A stretch of 64,000 bases of DNA from Scybalomonas sp905214925. GTDB lineage: Bacteria; Bacillota; Clostridia; Lachnospirales; Lachnospiraceae. The translations under genes were made by a program, and so were the position numbers. The notes under the pieces were generated by a model. That model was not told the origin of the DNA. It saw nothing but the letters and a program-made list of their open reading frames with translations, and ran no database searches. Position 1 is the stretch's first letter. Each line of letters starts with the position of its first letter. Shown piece by piece: positions 52,918-61,030 of this stretch. The stretch spans positions 62,001 through 126,000 of the forward strand of contig CAJMOB010000008.1 in the NCBI GenBank assembly GCA_905214925.1. Direction: 5' to 3'.

Positions 52918-53865
52918 CTATAAAATAATATTTTTTTGTTCCCCTTTGATAAAGCTATGTAAATTGTCAAAAATAATATCTGCACGTTTTATCATAGACT
53001 CTTTTGTAGCAAAAGCAACATGTGGTGTTACGATAATATTTTTTGCATTTAATAGCGGATGATCCTTTGGAATTGGTGGCTCCATCTCAAATACATCCAC
53101 AGCCGCTCCTGCAATTTTTCCGGCATTTAATGCATCCGCTAACGCCTTAGAATCCACAACTGGACCTCTTGCCTCATTGATCAAATATGCAGTTGGCTTC
53201 ATATAACTTAATGTTTCTTCATTAATAATTCCCTTTGACTGTTCTGTCACTGGACAATGAAGTGCCACAATATCCGCTTGTTCCATCATTTCTTTCATCG
53301 GAAGATAGGTCATCTCTTCTGTGCTTTCTTTATTAGAAAATCCATTATAAGCAATGGTTTTACAACCAAAAGCACGACATAACTTGGCAACCGAAGATCC
53401 AATAGCACCTGCACCGATGATTCCTACTGTCTTACCGTTTAATTCTCCACCGATAAGTCCATCTTTTGTACCGCCTTCACGGCATCTTGTTTCAACAGCA
53501 GGAAAGTTTCTAAGAAGAGATAACATCATACAAATCGTAAGCTCAGCTACTGCATCATTGGAATATCCACTGGCATTGCTCACTTTTACATTACATTCTT
53601 TTGCAGCTTGTAAATCTACATGATCAACCCCTGTAAATGCCACATTGATGTATTTTAAGTGTTTACAGCTTCGAATTACCTCTCCTTTTAATGGCATATT
53701 CGCAATGACTAAAATATCCGCATCTTTTGCTTCTTCTATTTGTACTGCTACATCATCATTTCTCTCATAGACAGCTACTTCATGTCCTTCTTCTCTTAAA
53801 GGTGTAAGATAGCTTTCTAATTTCTCATCTGTAATCCCAAGTCCTTCTAGTAATACAATCTTCAT
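52918..53865 (-). CDS. D-isomer specific 2-hydroxyacid dehydrogenase
   Basis: 315 residues. NAD-binding GKTVGIIGAGAIGSSVAKLCRAFG (about 144-167), the catalytic Arg in NEARGPVVDSKAL, Glu in VFEMEPPIP and the His in IVTPHVAF match this family. It reduces or oxidises a 2-keto/2-hydroxy acid such as hydroxypyruvate, lactate or phosphoglycerate; the length suggests a compact glycerate-dehydrogenase-like enzyme rather than SerA. It lies between the M32 and S66 genes with gaps of 21 and 44 bases. AAAGGAAG precedes the ATG. Confidence 0.92.
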   Translation of the reverse strand: MKIVLLEGLGITDEKLESYLTPLREEGHEVAVYERNDDVAVQIEEAKDADILVIANMPLKGEVIRSCKHLKYINVAFTGVDHVDLQAAKECNVKVSNASGYSNDAVAELTICMMLSLLRNFPAVETRCREGGTKDGLIGGELNGKTVGIIGAGAIGSSVAKLCRAFGCKTIAYNGFSNKESTEEMTYLPMKEMMEQADIVALHCPVTEQSKGIINEETLSYMKPTAYLINEARGPVVDSKALADALNAGKIAGAAVDVFEMEPPIPKDHPLLNAKNIIVTPHVAFATKESMIKRADIIFDNLHSFIKGEQKNIIL

Positions 53866-53886
53866 GTGCCGATTCTTCCTTTCTTT

Positions 53887-55395
53887 TTATAAATTTTCAT
53901 AAATAGCCGTATACTTTTCTTTTAGATAAGTGGTGTAATAATCTGGATTAAATCCTTCCCCTGTCATGGCTACTAAAATTTGTTGCATATTTTTTGTCTT
54001 TCCGAACCGATGAACATGCTCTTTTAAATATTCAATAATTGGAGCCATTGTTCCCTTTCTTAAATATTCTTCCACTGGCATCACCTTTTGTAAATGGGCA
54101 TAAATTTGAGCAGCAACCGCATTGCCGATGGCATAAGAAGGGAAATATCCAATACTTCCTTGAGACCAATGGACATCTTGTAAGACACCTTCTGCATCAT
54201 TTTCAGGACGAATTCCTAAATATTCTTCATATTTTTGATTCCAAATTTCTTTGATCTCTTCTGTTTTTAGATCATGATTCATAAACATTTTTTCAATTTC
54301 ATAACGAACCATAATATGTAAACAGTAAGTGAGTTCATCGGCTTCTGTGCGAATTAAAGATGGTTCTGCTTTATTAATTCCAATGAAGAATGTATCCAAA
54401 TCTACATCTTCTAACTGCTCTTGAAAGCACTCTTTTAGCTTTGGAAAAATTGGTTCCCAAAAAGCACGACTTCTTCCAATATTGTTTTCATAAAGTCTTG
54501 ACTGACTTTCATGCATACCCATAGAAGTTCCGCCTCCTACCATAGAAAATGTATACTGATCGTCTACGTCCATTTCATATACCGCATGACCACTTTCATG
54601 AATGGTAGAAAAAATAGCACTTTCCATAAGATCTTCCATATAAGCGGTTGTAATGCGCACATCTTTATTATGAAGCTCTGTTGTAAATGGATGAGCACTT
54701 TCTGCCATCACACCACGGTCAAAATCAAATCCTACATAACGAGCAATCCATTCATTGAATTCTCTTTGTTTTTCAATCGGATAAGAACGAGAGGCATAGT
54801 CTTTCTTAATCTTATCTTTCTTTTCTGAAACCATTTTCACAAGAGGAACGATTGTCTCTTTTAGCTTTCCAAAGAAATCATCTAGCTCTTTCGTTGTAAA
54901 GCCTTCCTCATAGTCATTTAATAATTTATCATAACGAGTTTCAAACGTTCCTTTTGCCTTTAATGCATAGTCTGCAAATTTCTTTTGATAAAAAATAATT
55001 TTATCCAGCGTTGGAGCAAACATTGAAAAATCGTTCTTTTCCTTTGCTTCTTGCCAAATGTGTTGGGATGCAGAAGTTAACTCAGAAAATGCTTGATATT
55101 CCTCGGCTGGAATCAATTCTAAATCTTCATATGTCTTTTTTAATTCTTTTAATACTGCTTGTTCAAACTCATCAAGATCACTTTCTTTCTCTAACTGGTG
55201 CATCAGATCTTTTACGTTATCATTGATAAGGGCATGATAAAGTTCTCCTGATAAGATTCCCATCGCTTTGGCTGTTGTTTCAATTCCCTGTTTTGGCGCA
55301 CAAGTGGCATTATCCCAATGAAATAAAGTCATTGCCATACTCATCGCTTGTACCCGATCTAATTGTTTTTTTAATTGTTCAAAAACTGGATTCAT
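53887..55395 (-). CDS. Carboxypeptidase, M32 family
   Basis: 502 residues, a normal length for the M32 metallo-carboxypeptidases. The zinc motif HESGH lies near 265-269 (IFSTIHESGHAVYEMD), with a Glu-bearing MGMHESQSRLYEN later, and DVHWSQGSIGYFPSYAIGNAVAAQIY near the C-terminus. It removes C-terminal residues from peptides in the cytoplasm. The ribosome binding site is weak, and the leader lies directly below the dispersed-repeat region at 55.4-55.6 kb. Confidence 0.94.
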   Translation of the reverse strand: MNPVFEQLKKQLDRVQAMSMAMTLFHWDNATCAPKQGIETTAKAMGILSGELYHALINDNVKDLMHQLEKESDLDEFEQAVLKELKKTYEDLELIPAEEYQAFSELTSASQHIWQEAKEKNDFSMFAPTLDKIIFYQKKFADYALKAKGTFETRYDKLLNDYEEGFTTKELDDFFGKLKETIVPLVKMVSEKKDKIKKDYASRSYPIEKQREFNEWIARYVGFDFDRGVMAESAHPFTTELHNKDVRITTAYMEDLMESAIFSTIHESGHAVYEMDVDDQYTFSMVGGGTSMGMHESQSRLYENNIGRSRAFWEPIFPKLKECFQEQLEDVDLDTFFIGINKAEPSLIRTEADELTYCLHIMVRYEIEKMFMNHDLKTEEIKEIWNQKYEEYLGIRPENDAEGVLQDVHWSQGSIGYFPSYAIGNAVAAQIYAHLQKVMPVEEYLRKGTMAPIIEYLKEHVHRFGKTKNMQQILVAMTGEGFNPDYYTTYLKEKYTAIYENL

Positions 55396-55480
55396 CTGTT
55401 ACTAGAGCTGTCTAAAAATACAACCACTTATTTTATAACAGCCCCTCCTCCTTCCTTTTTCTAATCTAAACATCTTTATA

Positions 55481-55509
55481 CCCATATATGGCTCATTGTC
55501 TTCGCATAA
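55481..55509. repeat. Short dispersed motif related to 25011-25038
   Basis: CCCATATATGGCTCATTG then TCTTCGCATAA: after a 1-2-base indel near the start it matches most of the 25-kb copy. A second partial copy (TCTCACGGCTCGTTATC) follows about 90 bases on. Confidence 0.45.
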
Positions 55510-55605
55510 GCGATGAAAAGTATGCTTTGCCAACTTCTCACATTCATAAACAGTCACCATATGTGAGCATAAACGTAAACGCTCTCTCACGGCTCGTTAT
55601 CTCTA

Positions 55606-55657
55606 CAAAAATGATTAAGGACACCGTATCATAACGAAAGGTGTCCATATCATTTTC
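55606..55657 (-). terminator. Intrinsic terminator of the M29 aminopeptidase gene
   Basis: AAAATGAT...GGACACC pairs with GGTGTCC...ATCATTTT, with a 14-base loop and T runs, 50 bases below the stop at 55707. Confidence 0.78.
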
Positions 55658-55706
55658 TAATCAATCCGTAACGATTAAAGGCTAAAAATTACTATTTATT
55701 TTATAC

Positions 55707-56942
55707 CTACAATACCCAATTTCCTTTATCAAAGACTGGAACCTCTTCTCCGTTTTCTTTAATACCTGTGATAGATAAATCAGAAGTTCCCACCATGAAA
55801 TCTACATGATTAATGGAATGGTTTCCTCCTGCTTCAAAAAGCTCTTCCTCTGTCATAGATTCTCCATTTTGAATCGTTGTTGGATAACATTCTCCAAAGG
55901 CAAAATGACAAGAAGCATTTTCATCAAATAGTGTATTGTAAAATAAAATTCCCATATTAGAAACTGGAGAATCAAATGGAACTAACGCTACTTCTCCTAA
56001 ATGTCTGCTTCCTTCATCGGAATTTAAAAGGCGATCTAATGCCTCTTCTCCTTCTTCTGCAGAAAATTCTTCCACTCTTCCGTTTTTAAATGTAAGACGG
56101 AAGTTTTTAATTAATGTTCCTTCAAAAGAAAGTGGTAATGCGGATACAACCGTTCCTTCTCCAATACGGCGGTCTGGCATAGTAAAGATCTCTTCTGTTG
56201 GCATATTGGCAACGAAATCTACACCATTGCTATCTTTTTCAGATCCACCTTCCCATTTGTGGCCCTTTGCAAGTCCTACAACGAAATCTGTTCCAATGCT
56301 ATTTTTATAATGAAGCTTTGCAAACTGCATTTCATTTAACTGTTTACATTTTTGTTCTAAGAAATGATTGTGTTCTTGCCACGCCTTTACAGCATCTTCT
56401 GTTGTTCCAATGCGAGTTGCTTTAAATACTGCCTCCCAAAGTTTTTCCATGGCCTCTTCTTTTGAAACGTCTGGGAACACTTTCATTGCCCATTTTTCAT
56501 TTGGAATGGCAACTACGTTCCAAGGAATTTCACTTGCCATCATTCTTTTATAAAAGACTTCAAATGCTTTATCACTTGCCTTTGCATTTGCCTTTAATTT
56601 AGCACTATCAACACCTTTAAATACTTCTGGATCTCCACCAGAAATGCTAATAAAACAAGCACCTTCTCTTGCATAATGATTTAAAGACTCCGCTTGCCAT
56701 TCTGGAACTTGTTCAAATACGGATAAATCCGCATAATCATAAGTAAGTCTGCTAATCTGTTCATCCTTAAAATGAACGATCACTTGTCTTGCTCCTGCCT
56801 CATATCCTTCTTTTGTAATCATTCTAGCAAAAGCATAACATTCTGCTGGACAACGAAGAACGATATCTTGTCCTTTTTGCACATTGACACCTACGCGCAC
56901 AATGAGCTTTGCATATTCTTGTAATTTCTGTTCAAATGTCAT
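55707..56942 (-). CDS. Aminopeptidase, M29 family (AmpS-like)
   Basis: 411 residues, matching M29 aminopeptidases (about 410). Metal ligands are probably in EGSEKDSNGVDFVANMPTEEIF (Glu), FGECYP near 345 and NHSINHVDFMVGT near 378-390. It removes N-terminal residues using cobalt, zinc or similar metals as a dimer. Monocistronic, GAAAGG upstream and a terminator downstream. It joins the M32, S66-like and M20 genes, so peptide degradation is a theme of this region. Confidence 0.93.
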   Translation of the reverse strand: MTFEQKLQEYAKLIVRVGVNVQKGQDIVLRCPAECYAFARMITKEGYEAGARQVIVHFKDEQISRLTYDYADLSVFEQVPEWQAESLNHYAREGACFISISGGDPEVFKGVDSAKLKANAKASDKAFEVFYKRMMASEIPWNVVAIPNEKWAMKVFPDVSKEEAMEKLWEAVFKATRIGTTEDAVKAWQEHNHFLEQKCKQLNEMQFAKLHYKNSIGTDFVVGLAKGHKWEGGSEKDSNGVDFVANMPTEEIFTMPDRRIGEGTVVSALPLSFEGTLIKNFRLTFKNGRVEEFSAEEGEEALDRLLNSDEGSRHLGEVALVPFDSPVSNMGILFYNTLFDENASCHFAFGECYPTTIQNGESMTEEELFEAGGNHSINHVDFMVGTSDLSITGIKENGEEVPVFDKGNWVL

Positions 56943-57140
56943 AGTTTTATCCTTTCTATTCTCTTATGATACGGTAAAATATATTTTACGAATCTTTTCA
57001 CTTTTTTATTAAAATAAGTTTATTTTTTCACTGTTATTTTTATTATACTAAATCTACTATATTTATACAACCACTGTCCAAGCAATTTTCTAACAGAATA
57101 CCAAAGAATAACGTATGCTTTTCTAGGAATTTCCTATGAA

Positions 57141-57186
57141 AAAAAGTACCTTTCTCTCACCAGATGGAAGAAAAAGGTACTTTTCT
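57141..57186 (-). terminator. Intrinsic terminator of the DUF6472 gene
   Basis: AAAAGTACCTTT pairs with AAAGGTACTTTT (A-rich loop between), directly below the DUF6472 stop. Confidence 0.8.
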
Positions 57187-57188
57187 AT

Positions 57189-57368
57189 CTATATTTGTTT
57201 TCTTACAATTTTATATTCATCGTTTGTCTGATAATACGGACACTCATAAAAAGTATCCGATAAAAATCTTGCCATCTCGTCTTCATCTAAGTTCACTTGA
57301 CATTCATAGCACTCATACTCTTCATCATATACATAATTTCCGCACATCTCACAATCGGTTCTTGCCAT
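57189..57368 (-). CDS. DUF6472-type small cysteine-rich protein
   Basis: 59 residues: ATG at 57368 with AGGAGG seven bases upstream, stop at 57189. Cys6/Cys9 (CEMC) and Cys20/Cys23 (CYEC) form two CxxC knuckles, a probable zinc ribbon, with a further Cys43 before Pro. The mid-section NLDEDEMARFLSDTFYECPYY is acidic and the end DEYKIVRKQI is basic. This fits the DUF6472 pattern of short Firmicute proteins. Function unknown; the own terminator directly after it supports a real gene. Confidence 0.82.
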   Translation of the reverse strand: MARTDCEMCGNYVYDEEYECYECQVNLDEDEMARFLSDTFYECPYYQTNDEYKIVRKQI

Positions 57369-57436
57369 AGTCTTTCCTCCTTTGTTTTTTTACTTTTTTC
57401 TCTTTTCCATTATTGGATTTTATTGTCTTCCTTTAT

Positions 57437-58084
57437 TCAAATTCCCTTTTTAAAAAGACGATAAGAATAACAAAGAGGAATTAGCAACATAACAACAATT
57501 AAGTAAACAACAGAAACCCATTCTGGCATAGAAAAAAGTCCTGTTACTAAAAATAAAATTCCACCAACAATCCAAAGATATCCTGCCATATGATGTGTCT
57601 TATTCCAATTTTCTTCGCTATGAAGTGTCCAAGGAATTTTAATTCCAATCGTATAATTTTGCTTGCATTTTGGTAAATAGTTCCCAATTAAAATAAATAG
57701 GATTCCGATTAATACAGGAACTACTTTTTCCACTCTTATTTCTTTCCCAAGAGCGATTAAAATAGTAATTGGATAAAAAATAAAGCATATGGCTGGAAGA
57801 AGTAGTTTCAGAAGAAATCTTATTTTCTTAGAAGTATTCTTTCTTCTAGGATCGGCTTCATTTATGAAATTAACCCCTAAATTAAAAACAGCCATAAGAA
57901 CTGGTATTCCAAATACGGCCATCGGTTTTGAAACATAGTTATCGATATTCCCTTGATAATCCCAATGAACGCCTATTTGTGCTGGCAATTGCTCATAAAA
58001 TGGCAATACAAATAAAATAGGAACTACGCATAAAATTGTTGTTATGACTAAAAGAAACCACTCGCGATTTTTTTCATTCTTCAT
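57437..58084 (-). CDS. SdpI-family membrane protein (DUF1648 plus SdpI domain)
   Basis: 215 residues from an ATG at 58084 that overlaps the end of the ArsR gene; GGAGGG lies seven bases upstream. About six spans. DUF1648 signature LPAQIGVHWDYQGNIDNYVSKP near residue 33-54 and SdpI signature YTIGIKIPWTLHSEENWNKTHHMAGYLWIVGG near 145-176. In Bacillus, SdpI gives immunity to the SdpC toxin and helps control the sdpR repressor. No sdpC-like toxin gene is visible here, so it may serve envelope stress or immunity to other producers. Confidence 0.88.
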   Translation of the reverse strand: MKNEKNREWFLLVITTILCVVPILFVLPFYEQLPAQIGVHWDYQGNIDNYVSKPMAVFGIPVLMAVFNLGVNFINEADPRRKNTSKKIRFLLKLLLPAICFIFYPITILIALGKEIRVEKVVPVLIGILFILIGNYLPKCKQNYTIGIKIPWTLHSEENWNKTHHMAGYLWIVGGILFLVTGLFSMPEWVSVVYLIVVMLLIPLCYSYRLFKKGI

Positions 58085-58349
58085 ACATTTTCCCTCCAAA
58101 CTGTGCAAACCAAAGCATCACTTCTTCAAACACAGATACATTAATTTCATAATAAATAAAATTCTTATATTTGGATTCTAAAATAAGATCTGCTTTCTTT
58201 AACTGTGATAAATGATAGGATATGGTAGCATTCGTAGCATCAAACCGCTTGGCAATATCCCCCGCTGACATTTTCCCATTTTTTAGCATCACTAAAATTT
58301 CTCTGCGAATAGGATCTGCAAGTGCTTTAAATGTCTCTGGAAATCCCAT
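58074..58349 (-). CDS. ArsR/SdpR-family repressor
   Basis: 91 residues, a single winged HTH: ALADPIRREILVMLKNGKMSAGDIAKRFDATNATISYHLSQLKKADLI (about 9-57). It lacks the metal-binding ELCVCD motif of true arsenic sensors, so it is SdpR-like. It is co-transcribed with the overlapping sdpI gene, and two strong palindromic operators flank its promoter, so it almost certainly represses itself, with relief perhaps through SdpI at the membrane as in Bacillus. Confidence 0.9.
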   Translation of the reverse strand: MGFPETFKALADPIRREILVMLKNGKMSAGDIAKRFDATNATISYHLSQLKKADLILESKYKNFIYYEINVSVFEEVMLWFAQFGGKMYEE

Positions 58350-58380
58350 ATTCCCTCACTTCCTTTCCGCTCTTTTGATA

Positions 58381-58466
58381 TCTATTTAGAAATATTTCTA
58401 AATAGATTGTATTTCACGAAAGAAAAAAAGTCAACATCTATTTAGATAAAATTCTAAATAGATGTT
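58381..58466 (-). promoter_or_regulatory. arsR-sdpI promoter with two palindromic operators
   Basis: The promoter is TTGACT (58429-58434), 17-base spacer, TACAAT (58406-58411), minus strand. Operator 1 (58381-58406) is a perfect 26-bp palindrome of half-site TCTATTTAGAAAT, lying over the start site. Operator 2 (58430-58469) has 18-bp arms containing the same ATCTATTTAGA core with a 6-base centre and covers the -35. Operator 2 plus its T run may also terminate the AIM24 transcript. Confidence 0.8.
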
Positions 58467-58503
58467 GACTTATTATCATTTACGTTTTCAATTGCCTTTA
58501 AGA

Positions 58504-59262
58504 TTACAAAACAGGCGCCATTAAAATTCGTCCTGTTCCACGATACACATTCACTAATCCTTCTCCTGATACAGCAGAGCCAATTAAACTCTTTGTCGAT
58601 TTTTCTACTGTAAATTTCAAAGAACCGCTCCATGCAACGGCAAAATTACCATCAATTTTCACAACATCATCTTGTAATACAATTTCCACTAACTCGTCTC
58701 TTGGAACATTGCTTTCAAGCACTGCTACTCCGCGTCCTTTTAACGCTAAATTAAATAATCCTTCATTTCCTAACACTGCACTGGAAACATTACTTCTTGC
58801 TACAACCGTCTGATTTACGCTGTCCTCACAAGCAAGGAAAAGCCCATCATCTAGTACCAACCCGCCTTCCCAATCTTCTACATTTTCAAGAAGGATGTGC
58901 TTATAAGTTGGCTCTAACATCACATAGCCTGTTCCATAATACTTTGGCTTCACTGTAGATTCCTTTGTTACAGAGCCTTTTAACGCTTTTCCAAAGAAAT
59001 CTCCCACTCCTCTAATATCACTTTTTGCTTCCACAGAACCCGCTGTCCACTGCATAGCCCCTGCACTTACAATAATCCCACTATTATCAAGATCAATAAA
59101 CACTTGTCGCTTACGAATATTCATTTCGGAACAATAATAAGCATTCACAGCAGATGCTGGATTGACACTTAAGTCTTTTGTGTACTCAAGCACTTTAATT
59201 CCTTTTTTCTCTTCCACTACTCTTAAATTTGGATTATCAATTAGATTTTGAATGCGAATCAT
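58504..59262 (-). CDS. AIM24-family (DUF124) protein
   Basis: 252 residues of mostly beta structure, with many Gly/Val repeats as in the TIGR00266 family: AMQWTAGSVEAKSDIRGVGDFFGKALKGSV, FLACEDSVNQTVVARSNVSSAVLGNEGLFNLALKGRGV and the end GTGRILMAPV. No signal or membrane span. The family's function is not firmly known (the yeast AIM24 relative is mitochondrial). GGGAGGAAG precedes the ATG. Confidence 0.87.
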   Translation of the reverse strand: MIRIQNLIDNPNLRVVEEKKGIKVLEYTKDLSVNPASAVNAYYCSEMNIRKRQVFIDLDNSGIIVSAGAMQWTAGSVEAKSDIRGVGDFFGKALKGSVTKESTVKPKYYGTGYVMLEPTYKHILLENVEDWEGGLVLDDGLFLACEDSVNQTVVARSNVSSAVLGNEGLFNLALKGRGVAVLESNVPRDELVEIVLQDDVVKIDGNFAVAWSGSLKFTVEKSTKSLIGSAVSGEGLVNVYRGTGRILMAPVL

Positions 59263-59403
59263 ACTCTTCCTCCCTTACGGTTCCCATAGTTAACATTAGC
59301 TACATCATTGATATGCCTCCATTATAACATTCAGAAGAAACACCGTAAATATGGAAATTTTTACTATTCTATAATAAGTTTTTTCTTTTTTAGCAAATAT
59401 CAC

Positions 59404-59467
59404 TTGACAACTGTAAAAAAGTTTTATACCATGTTTTATATAGTATTTAATACATAGTATATACTAG
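59404..59467 (+). promoter_or_regulatory. padR promoter with AT-rich palindromes (putative PadR operator)
   Basis: TTGACA (59404-59409), 17-base spacer, TACCAT (59427-59432). It is followed by GTATTTAATAC and AGTATATACT palindromes over the start region. PadR proteins usually bind such sites at their own promoters. Confidence 0.5.
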
Positions 59468-59488
59468 ACCAAAGTATAGGAGGTTTTT

Positions 59489-59803
59489 ATGGATACACAA
59501 AGAAAGAAAGGGATTCTTGATATTTGTGTGCTGTCGGTACTTCATCACGCTCCTTCTTATGGCTATCAAATTATTAAGGAAGTATCGGATTGTATTGAAA
59601 TATCCGAATCCACTTTATACCCAATTTTAAAGCGGTTAGAAAAATCGAATTGTTTAACGACTTACAAGCAGGAATATAATGGACGAATCCGAAAATATTA
59701 CGAGATTACACAAATAGGTGAGGACAAGATACGAGAATTTCTTTCTGAATGGGATGAAATTAAACAAATTTATGCCTTTGTAGAGGAAAAAACACAAAAA
59801 TAA
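59489..59803 (+). CDS. PadR-family transcriptional regulator
   Basis: 104 residues: the PadR winged HTH (KKGILDICVLSVLHHAPSYGYQIIKEVSD, then SESTLYPILKRLEKSNCLTTYKQ and the YYEITQIGEDKI wing). It precedes the DUF1700/DUF4097 gene by about 78 bases, a frequent pairing in Firmicutes. Probably represses both. AGGAGG precedes the ATG. Confidence 0.93.
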   Translation: MDTQRKKGILDICVLSVLHHAPSYGYQIIKEVSDCIEISESTLYPILKRLEKSNCLTTYKQEYNGRIRKYYEITQIGEDKIREFLSEWDEIKQIYAFVEEKTQK

Positions 59804-59881
59804 CGCCAACAAGCAAGAAGACGGGGTATGCCGTTTTACGTAAATAAAGCAGCTTACGTTTCGCTAGAAAGAGAGGTATTT

Positions 59882-60901
59882 ATGAACACAGAGCAATATA
59901 TAGAACAATTAATGGAAGAAATCAAAGATTTTTCAGAACAAGATAAAAAACAGATTAAAGAATATTTTGAAGAAATGATTTACGATAGAATGGAAGATGG
60001 CGAATCCGAATCCGATATTTTAAAAAAACTTGGTTCTCCTAAAGATGTCAGCTATAAATTAAAACTGGAATATGAATCTTATCTAGAAAGAGAGGAAGTT
60101 CCACAAACGGAAGATAAAAAAACAATCTCTTTCTCTTCTCTTTTAAAAAAGGATGAGAATTCTTCTGCCAACAAAGAAATGCCTACTTCTATTTTTGTTC
60201 AAGCCGAAAATGTAAAAATTATAGCATTACGAGAAAATATTCCTTATCCACAAGTAGAATTTGATGAAGATAAACAAGTGGATCTTCTCTCCATCACAGA
60301 AGAAAATGGCTGTTTTAAAGTTGTTCATAAAATAAAAAAATTGTGGTTTCTCGGTCTTATCGGATTTCATAAGACAAAATCCATGATTCTCCATGTTCCA
60401 ACAACATTTCATGGGGATTTAACACTCATAAGCTGTAATTCTTCCATCCAGTTACGAGACTTTGATTCCCTTACAGAATTACATTGTAACACAAGCAACT
60501 CAAAAATTGCCGTTGAAAACGTAACCGCAGATAAGATGAGTCTCAAAACTTCTAATTCCTCTATCCGATTAGAAGATATTTCTGGGGGAGATATCCTTGC
60601 AAAAACTTCTAACTCTAAGATTTTATTAGATAGAGCTACCTTTTCAAATACAATTGATTTCATTACTTCTAACGCTCCAATTGAAGTCCATGGAATCGTT
60701 GGTAAATCCATTAAACTTCACACAAGCAATTCCTCTGTAAAAGGAGAAATTTCTGGTAGCATTGTAGATTATAATATTATAAGTAGTACAAGTAATGGAT
60801 CTAGCACATTGCCAAGCCGTATGAACACAGGAAAAGATAAAGATTTAACGGTGAGAACAAGCAATGGGAAAATTAATCTCACATTTGAACAAGACCAATA
60901 A
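59882..60901 (+). CDS. DUF1700 - DUF4097 protein
   Basis: 339 residues from ATG 59882 with GAGAGGT upstream. N-terminal helical DUF1700-like region: YIEQLMEEIKDFSEQDKKQIKEYFEEMIYDRMEDG (about 5-40), and LKKLGSPKDVSYKLKLEYESYL. A C-terminal DUF4097 beta-helix has rungs such as CNTSNSKIAVENVTADKMSLKTSNSSIRLEDISGGDILAKTSNSK, i.e. a T/S-SN-SxI pattern recurring about every 20 residues. Most DUF4097 partners contain membrane spans; here none is evident, so the protein may be cytoplasmic. Functions of such PadR-linked proteins are mostly unknown. Confidence 0.85.
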   Translation: MNTEQYIEQLMEEIKDFSEQDKKQIKEYFEEMIYDRMEDGESESDILKKLGSPKDVSYKLKLEYESYLEREEVPQTEDKKTISFSSLLKKDENSSANKEMPTSIFVQAENVKIIALRENIPYPQVEFDEDKQVDLLSITEENGCFKVVHKIKKLWFLGLIGFHKTKSMILHVPTTFHGDLTLISCNSSIQLRDFDSLTELHCNTSNSKIAVENVTADKMSLKTSNSSIRLEDISGGDILAKTSNSKILLDRATFSNTIDFITSNAPIEVHGIVGKSIKLHTSNSSVKGEISGSIVDYNIISSTSNGSSTLPSRMNTGKDKDLTVRTSNGKINLTFEQDQ

Positions 60902-60941
60902 TTGAGAATAAATAACAAAGAAAGAATTAAAATTGTATAAG

Positions 60942-60985
60942 AAAAAAGGAGATAGACGTTAATAATAGGGTCTATCTCCTTTTTC
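60942..60985. terminator. Bidirectional terminator between the DUF4097 and M20 genes
   Basis: Arms AAAAAGGAGATAGA and TCTATCTCCTTTTT with a 14-base loop, serving both convergent genes. Confidence 0.87.
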
Positions 60986-61030
60986 TAGCTTACTATATGG
61001 AAAAATGAATGTGCGTTTTCTTATTATGTA

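Larger units (their letters stand above)
55396..55706. other. Intergenic region with degenerate repeats ahead of the M32 gene
   Basis: 311 bases. It contains motif copies related to 25011-25038 (at 55481-55509 and 55584-55600), GAGC/GCTC-rich palindromic words near 55563-55590, and the terminator at 55606-55657. A 62-codon open frame (55402-55590, minus) lies inside the repeat and has no ribosome binding site. Confidence 0.5.

Noticed and set aside
55402..55590. 62-codon minus-strand open frame just before the M32 gene
   Set aside because: It covers repeat-like sequence, lacks a ribosome binding site and shows no protein-like family features.
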